Counted from the stretch's first letter, positions 1-9,709 are shown. The stretch is 41,299 nucleotides of DNA from Chloroflexota bacterium (GCA_020629055.1 JAHDEB010000007.1:2913-44211); one strand, 5' to 3'. The notes: generated from the sequence alone by a model not told the origin. Program-made: numbers and translations.

Positions 1-2
1 CA

Positions 3-275
3 CTTGCGCAAGAAGTGGCGATGTCACGCTCGGCGTTTGCGGCCCGTTTCAAAGATCTGGTAGAAGAAACCCCGATGCAGTACGTGACTCGCTGGCGGAT
101 GAATGTGGCTCTAACCTGGCTTAGGGAAGGGGATTTGTCACTGACTGAACTGGCTGAACGGCTTGGGTATCAGTCGGAAGCGGCGTTTAGCCGGGCGTTT
201 AAGCGAGCGATCGGGATATCGCCAGGAGCTGCAAGGCGTCAGGATCAGGAACTCAATCCAGCACATTTGAGTTAA
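3..275 (+). CDS. AraC-family transcriptional regulator, C-terminal HTH portion (5' truncated by window edge)
   Basis: Open frame from position 3: LAQEVAMSRSAFAARFKDLVEETPMQYVTRWRMNVALTWLREGDLSLTELAERLGYQSEAAFSRAFKRAIGISPGAARR is a typical AraC double-HTH signature. Confidence 0.9.
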   Translation, partial: LAQEVAMSRSAFAARFKDLVEETPMQYVTRWRMNVALTWLREGDLSLTELAERLGYQSEAAFSRAFKRAIGISPGAARRQDQELNPAHLS

Positions 276-337
276 TCGTCTAAATTTCTAAAAAGCTCAT
301 ATAATCTCCAACCTAAGACTCATAAAAAGGAGACCCG

Positions 338-1282
338 ATGAAAGATTTAAGCGAAATTTATGGCATTGATGGTGAAGTATCAGCAACATTCTACGGTTTA
401 CCGGCCGGAGATTTAAACCAGCTCGGCTCACCGGCTGTAGCGATCGTTGGCGCTCCAATTGCCACACCTTACCCGGTATTTGACACGTTTTCGGCCGATG
501 CCCCCAACGCGATTCGCGCAGGGATGGCGTATGATGCCCCATTTATCAGCCATCATGATTATGATTTTGGCGGCTCATTGCTTGAAGATCAGTTTGGCAA
601 GATTGTAGATTGTGGGGATTTAAAAACAAGCGAAACGGATTATCCGGCTAATCGACAAATGATTTCGACGGCCGTACGTCAGATTCTCGATGCCGGGGGT
701 AAACCTTTGGTCATCGGTGGGGATGATTCAATCCCGACACCTGTTTTTCAGGCGTTTGCAGACAGAGGCAAGGACTACACAATTCTGCAAATTGATGCCC
801 ATATCGATTGGCGAGACGAAGTAAATAACGAGAGATGGGGATTGAGCAGTACGATGCGCCGTGCCTCTGAAATGGAACACATTGAACGCATTGTTCAAGT
901 TGGGATGCGTTCGCCCGGCAGTGCCCGTCGTGGCGAGGTAGAGGTTGCAGAGGCGTGGGGAGCAACAATTATTACGGCTCAAAGTTTATTTAGAGATGGT
1001 GTTGGCTCTGTGCTTGAACTAATCCCGGCCGATTCGAACGTGCTGATCACGTTTGATTGTGATGCATTGGACTCTGGCATCATGCCGGCCGTCATGTCTC
1101 CGTCCCCCGGTGGATTAACCTATTGGCAAACGTTGGAGCTGATTCAAGGGGTGGCCGCAAAAGCGAACTTATGCGGTTTCAACTGCGTCGAGTTTATGCC
1201 TTCGCGAGACACCAATGGGTTGGCGGCGCAAACGGCCGGGCGGATTTGCCTCAATGCGGCCGCTGAAATGGCACGGAAATAA
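338..1282 (+). CDS. Arginase/agmatinase-family ureohydrolase
   Basis: Motifs GGDDSIPTP, IDAHIDWRDE and TFDCDALDSGIMPAVMSPSPGG; RBS aaaaggaga upstream of ATG. Confidence 0.9.
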   Translation: MKDLSEIYGIDGEVSATFYGLPAGDLNQLGSPAVAIVGAPIATPYPVFDTFSADAPNAIRAGMAYDAPFISHHDYDFGGSLLEDQFGKIVDCGDLKTSETDYPANRQMISTAVRQILDAGGKPLVIGGDDSIPTPVFQAFADRGKDYTILQIDAHIDWRDEVNNERWGLSSTMRRASEMEHIERIVQVGMRSPGSARRGEVEVAEAWGATIITAQSLFRDGVGSVLELIPADSNVLITFDCDALDSGIMPAVMSPSPGGLTYWQTLELIQGVAAKANLCGFNCVEFMPSRDTNGLAAQTAGRICLNAAAEMARK

Positions 1283-1388
1283 ACGACGAGCACATCTATG
1301 AGAGGAAATATATTGAGCCTCTAAAATTCAAAAATAGTTGTCAATTTTTCGGTTGATGATTGCGGTCCAAATTTGTTAAGTTGGGCCT

Positions 1389-2147
1389 ATGAACTTTACT
1401 GAATTACACCAACAAGAAAAACCTCTATTGATCTGCAATGTTTGGGATGCGGCAAGCACCAAAATAGCAGAAAAATTAAATTTCCAGGCAATTGGCACCT
1501 CAAGCGCGGCCATTGCGGAGATGTTAGGATATGCCGATGGGGAAGAGATGAACTTTTCTGAATTGATTCTCATCGTAAAAAGAATTTTGGACGTTACAAA
1601 TCTTCCCCTTTCGGTGGATTTAGAGTCTGGCTACAGTCGAGATTCAAAAGAGATTGCGAATCACATCACGATGTTGAAAGATTTGGGTGTTGTAGGCATT
1701 AATTTGGAAGATAGCTTAGTAGATGAAAACGGCCGACAGTTAATTCCGGCCGAACCATTTGCAAAAAGTATTTCTGAAATAAACCAACATTTGGGCGCAA
1801 ACGGTCAAGATATTTTTTTGAATGTTAGGATCGATCCGTATTTAACCGGCCACTCTGACCCGCTTAAGGAAACTCAGGCTCGAGCGAAGCTGTATACCCA
1901 AGCTGGGGCAGATGGTTTGTTTATCCCGGGCATGACGGCCGAACATGAGATTCAGGCAATTACTTCCGGCCTTGATTTACCGGTAAATGTCATGTGCATG
2001 CCCAATCTCCCCAGCTTTGGTAGATTGACAAAATTAGGGGTAAAGCGAATTAGCATGGGCAACTTTCCTTTTCAAAAGATGATGGCCGATCATCAGGTCA
2101 CTCTGAGCAAAATACTGACCCAGCAATCATTTAAATCTCTTTTCTAA
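1389..2147 (+). CDS. Isocitrate lyase/phosphoenolpyruvate mutase family protein
   Basis: LLICNVWDAASTKIAEKLNFQAIGTSSAAIAEMLGYADGE, PLSVDLESGY and GINLEDS match the PEP mutase/ICL superfamily. Confidence 0.9.
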   Translation: MNFTELHQQEKPLLICNVWDAASTKIAEKLNFQAIGTSSAAIAEMLGYADGEEMNFSELILIVKRILDVTNLPLSVDLESGYSRDSKEIANHITMLKDLGVVGINLEDSLVDENGRQLIPAEPFAKSISEINQHLGANGQDIFLNVRIDPYLTGHSDPLKETQARAKLYTQAGADGLFIPGMTAEHEIQAITSGLDLPVNVMCMPNLPSFGRLTKLGVKRISMGNFPFQKMMADHQVTLSKILTQQSFKSLF

Positions 2148-2148
2148 C

Positions 2149-3198
2149 ATGCTAATAACTGAACCCCAAACGATTGAAACTTACTATAAAGCGCTTCTCG
2201 ACAGGGAATCGAACTATGTCGGTATATTTTTTGTCGCGGTAAAAACCACATCTGTGTTCTGCATTGCTACCTGCAGGGCGCGCAAGCCGAAACGTGAAAA
2301 TGTTTTGTTTTACACTTCAGCAAATGACGCGCTTGAAAATGGGTATCGGCCGTGCAAAATCTGCAAGCCAACTGAAAATACAACCCAACCTCCAGAACAA
2401 GTTGAAAGAGCAATCGAAATGATTAGCTCAAACCCGAACTTGAAAGTTTCAGACGCTCTTCTAAAAGAGCACCAGATCAGCCCGACCCTTGTGCGGCGTT
2501 GGTTCAAGAGTCATTACGGTGTCACTTTTCATAAATATCAGCGAATGCAGCGTATTCAACATGCAAAACGTGCCATCCAAAGTGGGCAAAAAACAATCGA
2601 TTCAGCTTTTGATTCCGGTTATGAATCGCTAAGCGGATTTGGATACACATTCAAAAAACTCGTTGGTAAGTCACCCCAAGACAGCGAAGAAAACACCCTA
2701 ATCCTTCTGAACCGTTTTACCACGCCGTTGGGCCCAATGTTTGTATGCGCCACCGAGCAAGGGGTTTGCTTGCTTGAATTTTCAGACAGAGCCATTCTGG
2801 AAAAAGAGTTTTCTGATCTACAAAGGCTTTTAAACGGGCACATCATGGTGGGTGAAAATGAACATACCCAACAGGCCCAATCAGAAATCACTGAATATTT
2901 TATAGGGAAGAGACATCATTTTGATGTCTCTTTGCATACTCCAGGAACTCCATTTCAACAATCTGTTTGGCATAAGCTACACACAGTAAACTACGGTGAA
3001 ACTGCGACATATATGGAGCAGGCTGAAAAGATTGGAAATAAAAAAGCGGTGCGTGCAGTAGCGGCCGCTAACGGGGCAAATCGAATTGCCATTATCGTCC
3101 CATGCCATCGGATTGTTGCCAGCAACGGTAAGTTAACGGGATATGGGGGTGGATTAGAGCGCAAACGCTGGCTGCTGACGCATGAACGGAAAAAATAA
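2149..3198 (+). CDS. ada: Bifunctional Ada-type transcriptional activator / O6-alkylguanine-DNA alkyltransferase
   Basis: N-terminal metal-binding cysteines (FCIATCRARKP...YRPCKICKP), central AraC HTH, C-terminal MGMT with IIVPCHRIV active site. Confidence 0.93.
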   Translation: MLITEPQTIETYYKALLDRESNYVGIFFVAVKTTSVFCIATCRARKPKRENVLFYTSANDALENGYRPCKICKPTENTTQPPEQVERAIEMISSNPNLKVSDALLKEHQISPTLVRRWFKSHYGVTFHKYQRMQRIQHAKRAIQSGQKTIDSAFDSGYESLSGFGYTFKKLVGKSPQDSEENTLILLNRFTTPLGPMFVCATEQGVCLLEFSDRAILEKEFSDLQRLLNGHIMVGENEHTQQAQSEITEYFIGKRHHFDVSLHTPGTPFQQSVWHKLHTVNYGETATYMEQAEKIGNKKAVRAVAAANGANRIAIIVPCHRIVASNGKLTGYGGGLERKRWLLTHERKK

Positions 3199-3258
3199 CT
3201 CTGCAAGATATGCTGATTATCCGGTTGATCAAATGATAATTTTCTCCTAAAGCAAATC

Positions 3259-3286
3259 GAGCCGGACTGACTAACAGCCCGGCTCG
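3259..3286. terminator. Hairpin between convergent genes, possible terminator
   Basis: CGAGCCGG...CCGGCTCG 8-bp inverted repeat in the gap between convergent ada and the S8 protease; no clear T-tract. Confidence 0.4.
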
Positions 3287-3334
3287 GCAACGATTAGCTA
3301 TTACTTCTTCAATCGTTAAAAGTGTCTTTGACGA

Positions 3335-4654
3335 TTAGTAACCACCAACATCCAATAAAGGTTCTTTGATTCCGTCCGGATCATCACCATTGTTCCAGTT
3401 CAGGTTGCCTGAGCTGATCAATGCGCTCTGAACTTGTGCGGGGGATGCTCCAGGGTTACTTGCCATGTGTAACGCTGCCGCTCCAGCCACATGGGGGGAA
3501 GCCATTGAAGTACCAGAAATGGAATTATATCCACCATCGATCCAAGTTGAATTGATACAAACGCCAGGGGCGATAATATCAACATCTGCTCCATAATTGC
3601 TGAAGTTGGCTAATGTATCATCTTCATCGGCACGACAAGTAGCTGCTGCGCCACCACCTGGCTCGCCATTAAAGTCGGCTAATGCTGAAACGGTAATCAC
3701 CATGTCGTATGCTGCTGGTAAATGGTTGGCCGCATCATCTGAAGAGTTACCGGCCGCGACGACATAGGTCACACCGGCCGCAACTGAATTACAGATCGCT
3801 TTTTTATAAGCATCACCTGTTTGGGCACAGCTCAAACCATCATCAGAGCCACCGCCACCCAAGCTCATATTGGCAACTTCGATGATATTCGCATTGGCTG
3901 TAACATAATCAATACCGCAAATAATGTCAGAACGGGTACCTGAACCACGATTGTTAAGAACCCGGATTCCCCAGATACGAGCACCAGGGGCCACACCAAC
4001 AACGCCAGTGTCATTATCGATAGCGCCAATCGTGCCGGCCACATGTGTGCCATGTCCATGGCCATCATTATATTTACTTGAAGGACCGCTTGAACAATTA
4101 AAGCCACCCACTACATCTAAATCAACATGGTCGATATCTACACCGGTATCAAGTACTGCCACATCGACATCAACTGATCCACTACCGTTACCAGCCAATG
4201 TGCTGTTTGTATCGCCATTGATACGTAAAACACCGGTTGGAACTGTTTGATCTCCACCACCTGGGCCTGGGGTCGGCGTAGGCGTAGGTTCGCAAGGGCC
4301 ACCCTTGGGGGTCCCGCATGGTGGGGCTGCGATGTTTACTTCATAGTCAGGTGTAATCGAAAGTACGCGTGGATCTGCCTGCAGCTTGGCTAAACGTGCG
4401 GCCGGGATACGAGCTGAAAACCCTTTGATCGCATGATTGTAGACATGCCCGATGCCCAACCCATGGGTTTGAGCCATCTCATTAGCAACCGAAGCTGCTT
4501 TTGAATTTGAACTCAGCATAACAATATAATGGTCGGGAATAGATCCATCTCCTGCAGCAACAGTAGATGTAGGCTGACTCCAAAGGAAAATTGATAGCAT
4601 TAGCGCCGCAGCACCAAACATGAAAGAAGGGATTTTGGGGGAAGTTAAAAACAC
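3335..4654 (-). CDS. Secreted subtilisin-like S8 family serine protease with I9 propeptide
   Basis: Signal peptide, I9-like region (DHYIVMLSS...), catalytic motifs DTGVDIDHVD, GHGTHVAGTIG and SGTSMASPHVAGAAAL; P/T-rich linker. Confidence 0.95.
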   Translation of the reverse strand: MFLTSPKIPSFMFGAAALMLSIFLWSQPTSTVAAGDGSIPDHYIVMLSSNSKAASVANEMAQTHGLGIGHVYNHAIKGFSARIPAARLAKLQADPRVLSITPDYEVNIAAPPCGTPKGGPCEPTPTPTPGPGGGDQTVPTGVLRINGDTNSTLAGNGSGSVDVDVAVLDTGVDIDHVDLDVVGGFNCSSGPSSKYNDGHGHGTHVAGTIGAIDNDTGVVGVAPGARIWGIRVLNNRGSGTRSDIICGIDYVTANANIIEVANMSLGGGGSDDGLSCAQTGDAYKKAICNSVAAGVTYVVAAGNSSDDAANHLPAAYDMVITVSALADFNGEPGGGAAATCRADEDDTLANFSNYGADVDIIAPGVCINSTWIDGGYNSISGTSMASPHVAGAAALHMASNPGASPAQVQSALISSGNLNWNNGDDPDGIKEPLLDVGGY

Positions 4655-4756
4655 GAACTGTTTCTCCTTGAAAGATTGGACCGATTGCAGGTTTCCAAAA
4701 TACCTTCTAGATCAACAGCTCAAATTTTAAAATGAACAAGCAGATTACATTCTGAT

Positions 4757-4791
4757 TCAAAATACCCAACTGATTACCTTGGGTATTTTGT
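4757..4791. repeat. Inverted repeat / hairpin
   Basis: AAAATACCCAA-ctgattacc-TTGGGTATTTT perfect arms upstream of the S8 protease gene. Confidence 0.5.
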
Positions 4792-4815
4792 AAACCATCA
4801 ATTAACCAAAATCTA

Positions 4816-5094
4816 TCAGTTAAAAACACTCAAAGCCATGCCATTTTCAGCAAAATCGTCCATCAGTCGATTCTTGGCTCGATACTTACTATTGAGACTA
4901 ACTTCTTTAAATTTGGGTGCTCGTTCAGCTTTAATTGCAAGCTCTGCTATCAAGAAAGTACGTTGTCCTCCAAGCCGATCGTTGGTTAAAGTGGATTGGA
5001 TCTTACATAAAGTTAATGCATTTTGCAATTTTCTTAACCTCGAACCTAGGCAAGAATTGACCCAAATCGCTGAACTGTCCACAAAAATAATCAT
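4816..5094 (-). CDS. Hypothetical small ORF or gene remnant
   Basis: 92-aa ORF; C-terminal part (TLTNDRLGGQRTFLIAELAIKAERAPKFKEVSLNSKYRAKNRLMDDFAENGMALSVFN) has protein-like composition but I recognise no family. Confidence 0.25.
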   Translation of the reverse strand: MIIFVDSSAIWVNSCLGSRLRKLQNALTLCKIQSTLTNDRLGGQRTFLIAELAIKAERAPKFKEVSLNSKYRAKNRLMDDFAENGMALSVFN

Positions 5095-5275
5095 CTATTA
5101 CTAATGTCAAAATAGGACAAAAGTCCCAGAAATACAAAGTCTTACTGTAAGAGCGTAACGTTAATGGGTAATTTTCGCATATCAAGGTTGCTTTTAGCTG
5201 TACTTTTCATAAACTCACAAATTATTGGTAAGGAGCTTGGTGCATTTTTTGGTCAAAATAGAAAGGAGTAAAATA

Positions 5276-6088
5276 ATGAATCAAAGCAAAATGAACCTAA
5301 AAATAGCAGTTTTAACCATTGCCCTACTCGTTGCGATGATATCAGTCACATCTGTTATGGCTGTAACTGATGGAGAGCCAGATGGAAATGACCATCCTTA
5401 TGTTGGCTTAATGATCGCTAAAGATGCTGATGGCAATCCCTTATGGCGTTGCTCAGGCACCCTCATCTCACCAACCTTATATCTTACAGCCGGTCACTGT
5501 ACAGATGCACCTTCGGTAAGCGCAACGATCTGGTTTGAATCAGATGTTGAATCAAACAGGGCAGCGCTAGGCTATCCATTTGGTGGGCCTACATCTGTTG
5601 ATGGGACAAACTATGTTCACCCCGACTATGATACGAACGCCTTCTTCTTAGCGGACTTAGGTATGGTAGTCTTAGAAGAACCGGTGTATATGAGCGAGTA
5701 TGGAACGCTTCCAGAACTAGATCAATTAGATCAATTAAAAACTAAACGTGGTAAGCAAAACCAAACTTTCACAGCGGTTGGTTATGGTTTACAGCAGATT
5801 AATCCTGTCTTTGTTCAAGCTGAGTTAATTAGAATGCAGGCAACCCCACGCTTGATCCAGATCAATGTACCTGGTTTTACCGGAGACTTTTCGATGTTGC
5901 TATCAAACAATCATTCAACCGGTGGCACCTGCTTTGGTGATTCAGGTGGGCCAAACTTCATTGGTGACTCAAATGTTATTGCGGGTGTAACTTCTTTTGG
6001 TATCAATGGTAACTGCGCCGGCACCGGTGGTGTTTATAGAATTGACCGAGCAGATGATCTAAATTGGATAGCAGAATTTTTTGACTAA
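5276..6088 (+). CDS. Secreted trypsin-like serine protease (S1 family)
   Basis: RBS aaaggagt before ATG 5276, signal peptide, LTAGHC, DLGMVVLEEPV, GDSGGPNFI. Confidence 0.9.
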   Translation: MNQSKMNLKIAVLTIALLVAMISVTSVMAVTDGEPDGNDHPYVGLMIAKDADGNPLWRCSGTLISPTLYLTAGHCTDAPSVSATIWFESDVESNRAALGYPFGGPTSVDGTNYVHPDYDTNAFFLADLGMVVLEEPVYMSEYGTLPELDQLDQLKTKRGKQNQTFTAVGYGLQQINPVFVQAELIRMQATPRLIQINVPGFTGDFSMLLSNNHSTGGTCFGDSGGPNFIGDSNVIAGVTSFGINGNCAGTGGVYRIDRADDLNWIAEFFD

Positions 6089-6114
6089 TAATTAGAACTT
6101 TTGCTACCGCTCGA

Positions 6115-6152
6115 AACACCCCAAAGATTTAAAATCTTTGGGGTGTTTTTTT
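6115..6152 (+). terminator. Rho-independent terminator of the S1 protease gene
   Basis: AACACCCCAAAGATTT/AAATCTTTGGGGTGTT stem followed by a T-run. Confidence 0.85.
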
Positions 6153-6222
6153 TACCACAAAAAACGGAAGATTCTCCAAATTAAATATCAGAATGTCTTT
6201 GGCGCGAACTCGGAAAAATGGC

Positions 6223-6639
6223 CTATTCTGTCACATTAAGCTTGCCCACCATTCCAGATGCAGCATGTCCGGCCGTGGTGCATACATATTGATACTCACC
6301 AGGGCCAGGGGCGATAAATTCCACAACGGCCGATTGCCCAGCCCCGATCGTTTCTGATTTCACTCCGTATAAGGCATCTATTTCAGACACCGTGAGAGGA
6401 TCTTTATCGGCCGAAACCAACACCCAATTATGCTCAAGTGCGCCTGCATTATTAATCGTTAACTTTACCGGAGCACCTGTTTTTAATGTCACCTCTGTCT
6501 TTGAAAAAGCCATCATATCAGTTGCATCGAGGCTAAGTGCTACTGGATCAGGCGCAGCCGCCTCCGTTTGTGCACCACTGCAGCCGATTAAAAGAAAGGC
6601 TGCGAAAACCAATAACGTAGTTGAAAGTAAAATTTTCAT
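6223..6639 (-). CDS. Cupredoxin-domain lipoprotein (plastocyanin/auracyanin-like)
   Basis: Lipobox LLIGCSG; type-1 copper pattern HNW...GPGEYQYVCTTAGHAASGM. Confidence 0.85.
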   Translation of the reverse strand: MKILLSTTLLVFAAFLLIGCSGAQTEAAAPDPVALSLDATDMMAFSKTEVTLKTGAPVKLTINNAGALEHNWVLVSADKDPLTVSEIDALYGVKSETIGAGQSAVVEFIAPGPGEYQYVCTTAGHAASGMVGKLNVTE

Positions 6640-6671
6640 TTTCGTCTCCTAATTTGTTTGTTTTTATTTCA

Positions 6672-7697
6672 CTAAGGTTCGACGATGACAGCCGTAACCA
6701 TGCCAAACATCCCATGGATCGTGTCAACGTGAGACAAAATATGACAATGGAAGGCCCAGTTACCGGGTGTATGACACTCCACAATGACGTCATACCGTTC
6801 TCCCGGGGCAACATTAACTGTGTCACAGTAATAAGGTTGCGGCAGGTTCCAACCATCTTTAGAAAAGACCAGCTGTTCTAAACCGTGCAAATGCATTGGA
6901 TGGATCATCAATCCTTCGTTCATGTAGCGGATCCTCAGTCGGTCACCCACTTTAGCCATAATCGGTTGAGTGGCAGGGAAAGATTTGCCGTTTATCGAAA
7001 ATCCAATGCCGGTATCGTTGACGACCATCGTGTAATCGGCGTCGTAATTAGGGTCATGAGTTTTGTCTTTGGGCTCAATGATAAAAGCCCCCAACATTCC
7101 TTTTAACACTTGCTCAATCGCATTGTGATGGGAGTGATACATATGTGATCCTGGATTTCGAGCCTTAAACTCATAGGTAAATGATTCACCCGATTTAATC
7201 AGTGGTTGAGTCAACATCGGCACCCCGTCCATCGAATTTGGGACAAGGACTCCGTGCCAATGAACAACAGTGCTTTGCGTCATCTCATTGTGCACGATGA
7301 TGCGAATATCATCCCCTTCTACCACTCTAATTTCGGGGCCTGGAACAATGCCGTTATAGGTAAAGGCATCAACGACTTTTCCCGGTTCAACCTCCCATTC
7401 AACCTGCTGACAGGTCATTTCAAATACCTTAACCCCATCTACCATCCGATATTCTAAGGGGGTGCCCCAAAAGGATGGATTAGAGCCGATTCCGTCTAGA
7501 AATGCTTTGGTTTTTGCCGCATGTTCACCATCAATATCAATTTCTTGAACCGGCGGTGCTACCGGAGGCTCTTTTGCAGGTAACGATTCGACCCGGCCGG
7601 GATCGGCTCGGCAGGCGTTTAAGCCAATTGCTGTACCAGTTAATCCGGCCGCCATTAAAAAATCTCTTCTTGTTATTTCACTATTTTTTATTTTCAT
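6672..7697 (-). CDS. Tat-exported multicopper oxidase, laccase-like
   Basis: TRRDFLMAAG Tat signal; four copper motifs HWHG, HMYHSHH, HPMHLHG, HCHILSH. Confidence 0.93.
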   Translation of the reverse strand: MKIKNSEITRRDFLMAAGLTGTAIGLNACRADPGRVESLPAKEPPVAPPVQEIDIDGEHAAKTKAFLDGIGSNPSFWGTPLEYRMVDGVKVFEMTCQQVEWEVEPGKVVDAFTYNGIVPGPEIRVVEGDDIRIIVHNEMTQSTVVHWHGVLVPNSMDGVPMLTQPLIKSGESFTYEFKARNPGSHMYHSHHNAIEQVLKGMLGAFIIEPKDKTHDPNYDADYTMVVNDTGIGFSINGKSFPATQPIMAKVGDRLRIRYMNEGLMIHPMHLHGLEQLVFSKDGWNLPQPYYCDTVNVAPGERYDVIVECHTPGNWAFHCHILSHVDTIHGMFGMVTAVIVEP

Positions 7698-7885
7698 CTT
7701 TCACCTTTGGTCATAAATTGCTTTGCACAGAGCGAAGTCCAATCACTCCAATCTCAATCTCTGATGTAAGGTAGGTTAGCAAAGTAAGCAAACGCTCATT
7801 AGTGACAGATGTAATTAGAATAAGCAGGCAGTGTCATTTGCCTTTTTTGGTATACTCGACTGATCTCAAAATTTATTCGTGAAGG

Positions 7886-8338
7886 ATGCAAAACATGGAA
7901 TGGAACGTCTATCTATCTGGTGAAATACATACCGACTGGCGGGACCAAATCAAACAAGGATGCGAGGCAGCGGGATTACCGGTTGAATTCAGCTCGGCCG
8001 TGACCGATCACCCGGCCAGCGACGCCGCCGGAGATCTACTGGGAACTGAAGACAAACAGTTCTGGCGTGACCATAAATCGGCCAAAGTCAATGCGATACG
8101 GATCAAAACCGCACTGGAAAACTGCGATTTGGCCGTGATTCGCTTTGGGGACAAATACAAACAGTGGAATGCAGCCTTTGACGCTGGCTACTGTGCAGCC
8201 CTTGGCACGCCGTACATCACACTGCACGCAGAAGACATCATTCATCCATTAAAAGAGGTCGATGCGCAAGCGATGGCTTGGGCCACAACGCCGGAGCAAG
8301 TCGTTGAAATTCTTGCATACGTGATCGCCAAACAATAA
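7886..8338 (+). CDS. YtoQ family protein
   Basis: MEWNVYLSGEIHTDWRDQI...FWRDHKSAKVNAIRIKTALENCDLAVIRFGDKYKQWNAAFDAGYCAALG matches the YtoQ family; start may be ATG 7895. Confidence 0.85.
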   Translation: MQNMEWNVYLSGEIHTDWRDQIKQGCEAAGLPVEFSSAVTDHPASDAAGDLLGTEDKQFWRDHKSAKVNAIRIKTALENCDLAVIRFGDKYKQWNAAFDAGYCAALGTPYITLHAEDIIHPLKEVDAQAMAWATTPEQVVEILAYVIAKQ

Positions 8339-8364
8339 ACCTTAAAATTTACGTTATTTATGAG

Positions 8365-8433
8365 CAGTTTGGTCCAGTTTGACAAAAAGATCTGTGTTCT
8401 GCGGAAAGATTAGCTAAAAACTGGGCCAATCTG
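8365..8433. repeat. Interrupted inverted repeat upstream of GH16 gene
   Basis: Arms CAGTTTGGTCCAGTTT (8365-8380) and AAACTGGGCCAATCTG (8418-8433) are complementary at 14/16 positions. Confidence 0.5.
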
Positions 8434-8482
8434 GCGAAAATAGTTAGGGTGCTGAATATCTAAATTTACAACAATAAGCATT

Positions 8483-9709
8483 ATGCGTCGGGATCGTTTT
8501 TTCATCTTACTCGCGATGACACTCGCTTTACCCATTTCACTCTTGTCAGCGGCTCAAACCCTAATCGAAAATGGGGGCTTTGAAACCGGTGTCCCTGAGC
8601 CTTGGGTTTTTATCGGCAACGGCTCATTAATCTCCATCGAAGCCCGGACTGGGAATCACGCAGGCTACTTGGCCGACGAAGGAGACTCGATGGAGCAAAC
8701 CATCACCGGGCTCTCACCCGATACAACTTACATTCTTAGCGGCTGGGCAAAAATTGAAAAATTTAGCTCTGGAAGCGTGGTCATTGGTGTAAAAGGGTAT
8801 GGTGGACCGACACTTGATGGTGGTGTTCAAGGTAAATCTTATGAGCGGGTGACTCACACATTTACCACCGGTCCTAGCAGCACGTCGGCCGTCATCTATT
8901 GCTACCGGAATTTTGGTGGGCAGGCATTTTGTGACGATTTTGAATTAACCAGGCAAACATCGGCAGAACCAACCCCAGAACGTGTGCTAATTTGGAGCGA
9001 AGAGTTTGATGGTGATCGTCTAAATGAATCGATTTGGAGCTATGAGCTAGGCTATATCCGTAATCAAGAGCTGCAAACCTACACGAATAATTCTAAAAAT
9101 GTGCGGGTTGAAAATGGCAATCTTATTCTTGAGGCACATGCGGAAAATGTAGACGGGTTTGCATATACCTCTGGCAGCGTTGAAACGATCGGTAAGTTTG
9201 ATTTTCAATACGGCCGAGTCGATGTGCGTGCGGCGATTCCAATAGGTCAGGGGATCTGGCCCGCAATCTGGACCTTAGGGTCTGACTTCCCTCAGGTCAA
9301 TTGGCCCCACTCGGGCGAGATCGACATCATGGAGCATATCAACGCCGAACCTCTATTACACGGCACCATTCACTATAGTGATGCCAACAGAAATCATCAG
9401 TCGATTGGGCAGTTCACCACTGTGAATCCAACCGACTTACAAGCATTTCATATTTATTCGATCGAATGGGATGCGGAGAAGATCCGCTGGTTTTTAGACG
9501 ATGTTCAATTTGCGGAGGTTGATATCACCTCGGCCGATATGACAGAATTTCACCAACCCCACTATCTAAAGCTCAATTTAGCCATCGGAGGGAGTTGGCC
9601 TGGCCCACCAGACCAGACTACCGTGTTCCCAGCGCGCTATTTAATCGATTACATTCGAGTTTACACACTGACCGAGCATTCCGTCTATCTTCCGCTTTTA
9701 GTGGATTAA
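8483..9709 (+). CDS. Secreted glycoside hydrolase family 16 (beta-glucanase/laminarinase-like) with N-terminal CBM4/9-type module
   Basis: Signal peptide; NGGFETGVPEPW...TYILSGWAKI CBM pattern; catalytic GEIDIMEHIN. Confidence 0.92.
   Translation: MRRDRFFILLAMTLALPISLLSAAQTLIENGGFETGVPEPWVFIGNGSLISIEARTGNHAGYLADEGDSMEQTITGLSPDTTYILSGWAKIEKFSSGSVVIGVKGYGGPTLDGGVQGKSYERVTHTFTTGPSSTSAVIYCYRNFGGQAFCDDFELTRQTSAEPTPERVLIWSEEFDGDRLNESIWSYELGYIRNQELQTYTNNSKNVRVENGNLILEAHAENVDGFAYTSGSVETIGKFDFQYGRVDVRAAIPIGQGIWPAIWTLGSDFPQVNWPHSGEIDIMEHINAEPLLHGTIHYSDANRNHQSIGQFTTVNPTDLQAFHIYSIEWDAEKIRWFLDDVQFAEVDITSADMTEFHQPHYLKLNLAIGGSWPGPPDQTTVFPARYLIDYIRVYTLTEHSVYLPLLVD

Noticed and set aside
711-982. Minus-strand ORFs inside the ureohydrolase gene
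   Set aside because: Antisense to a well-supported CDS; no RBS or family signature.
3924-4250. 108-aa plus-strand ORF opposite the S8 protease
   Set aside because: Antisense shadow; Pro/Ser/Thr-rich artefact of the protease coding strand.
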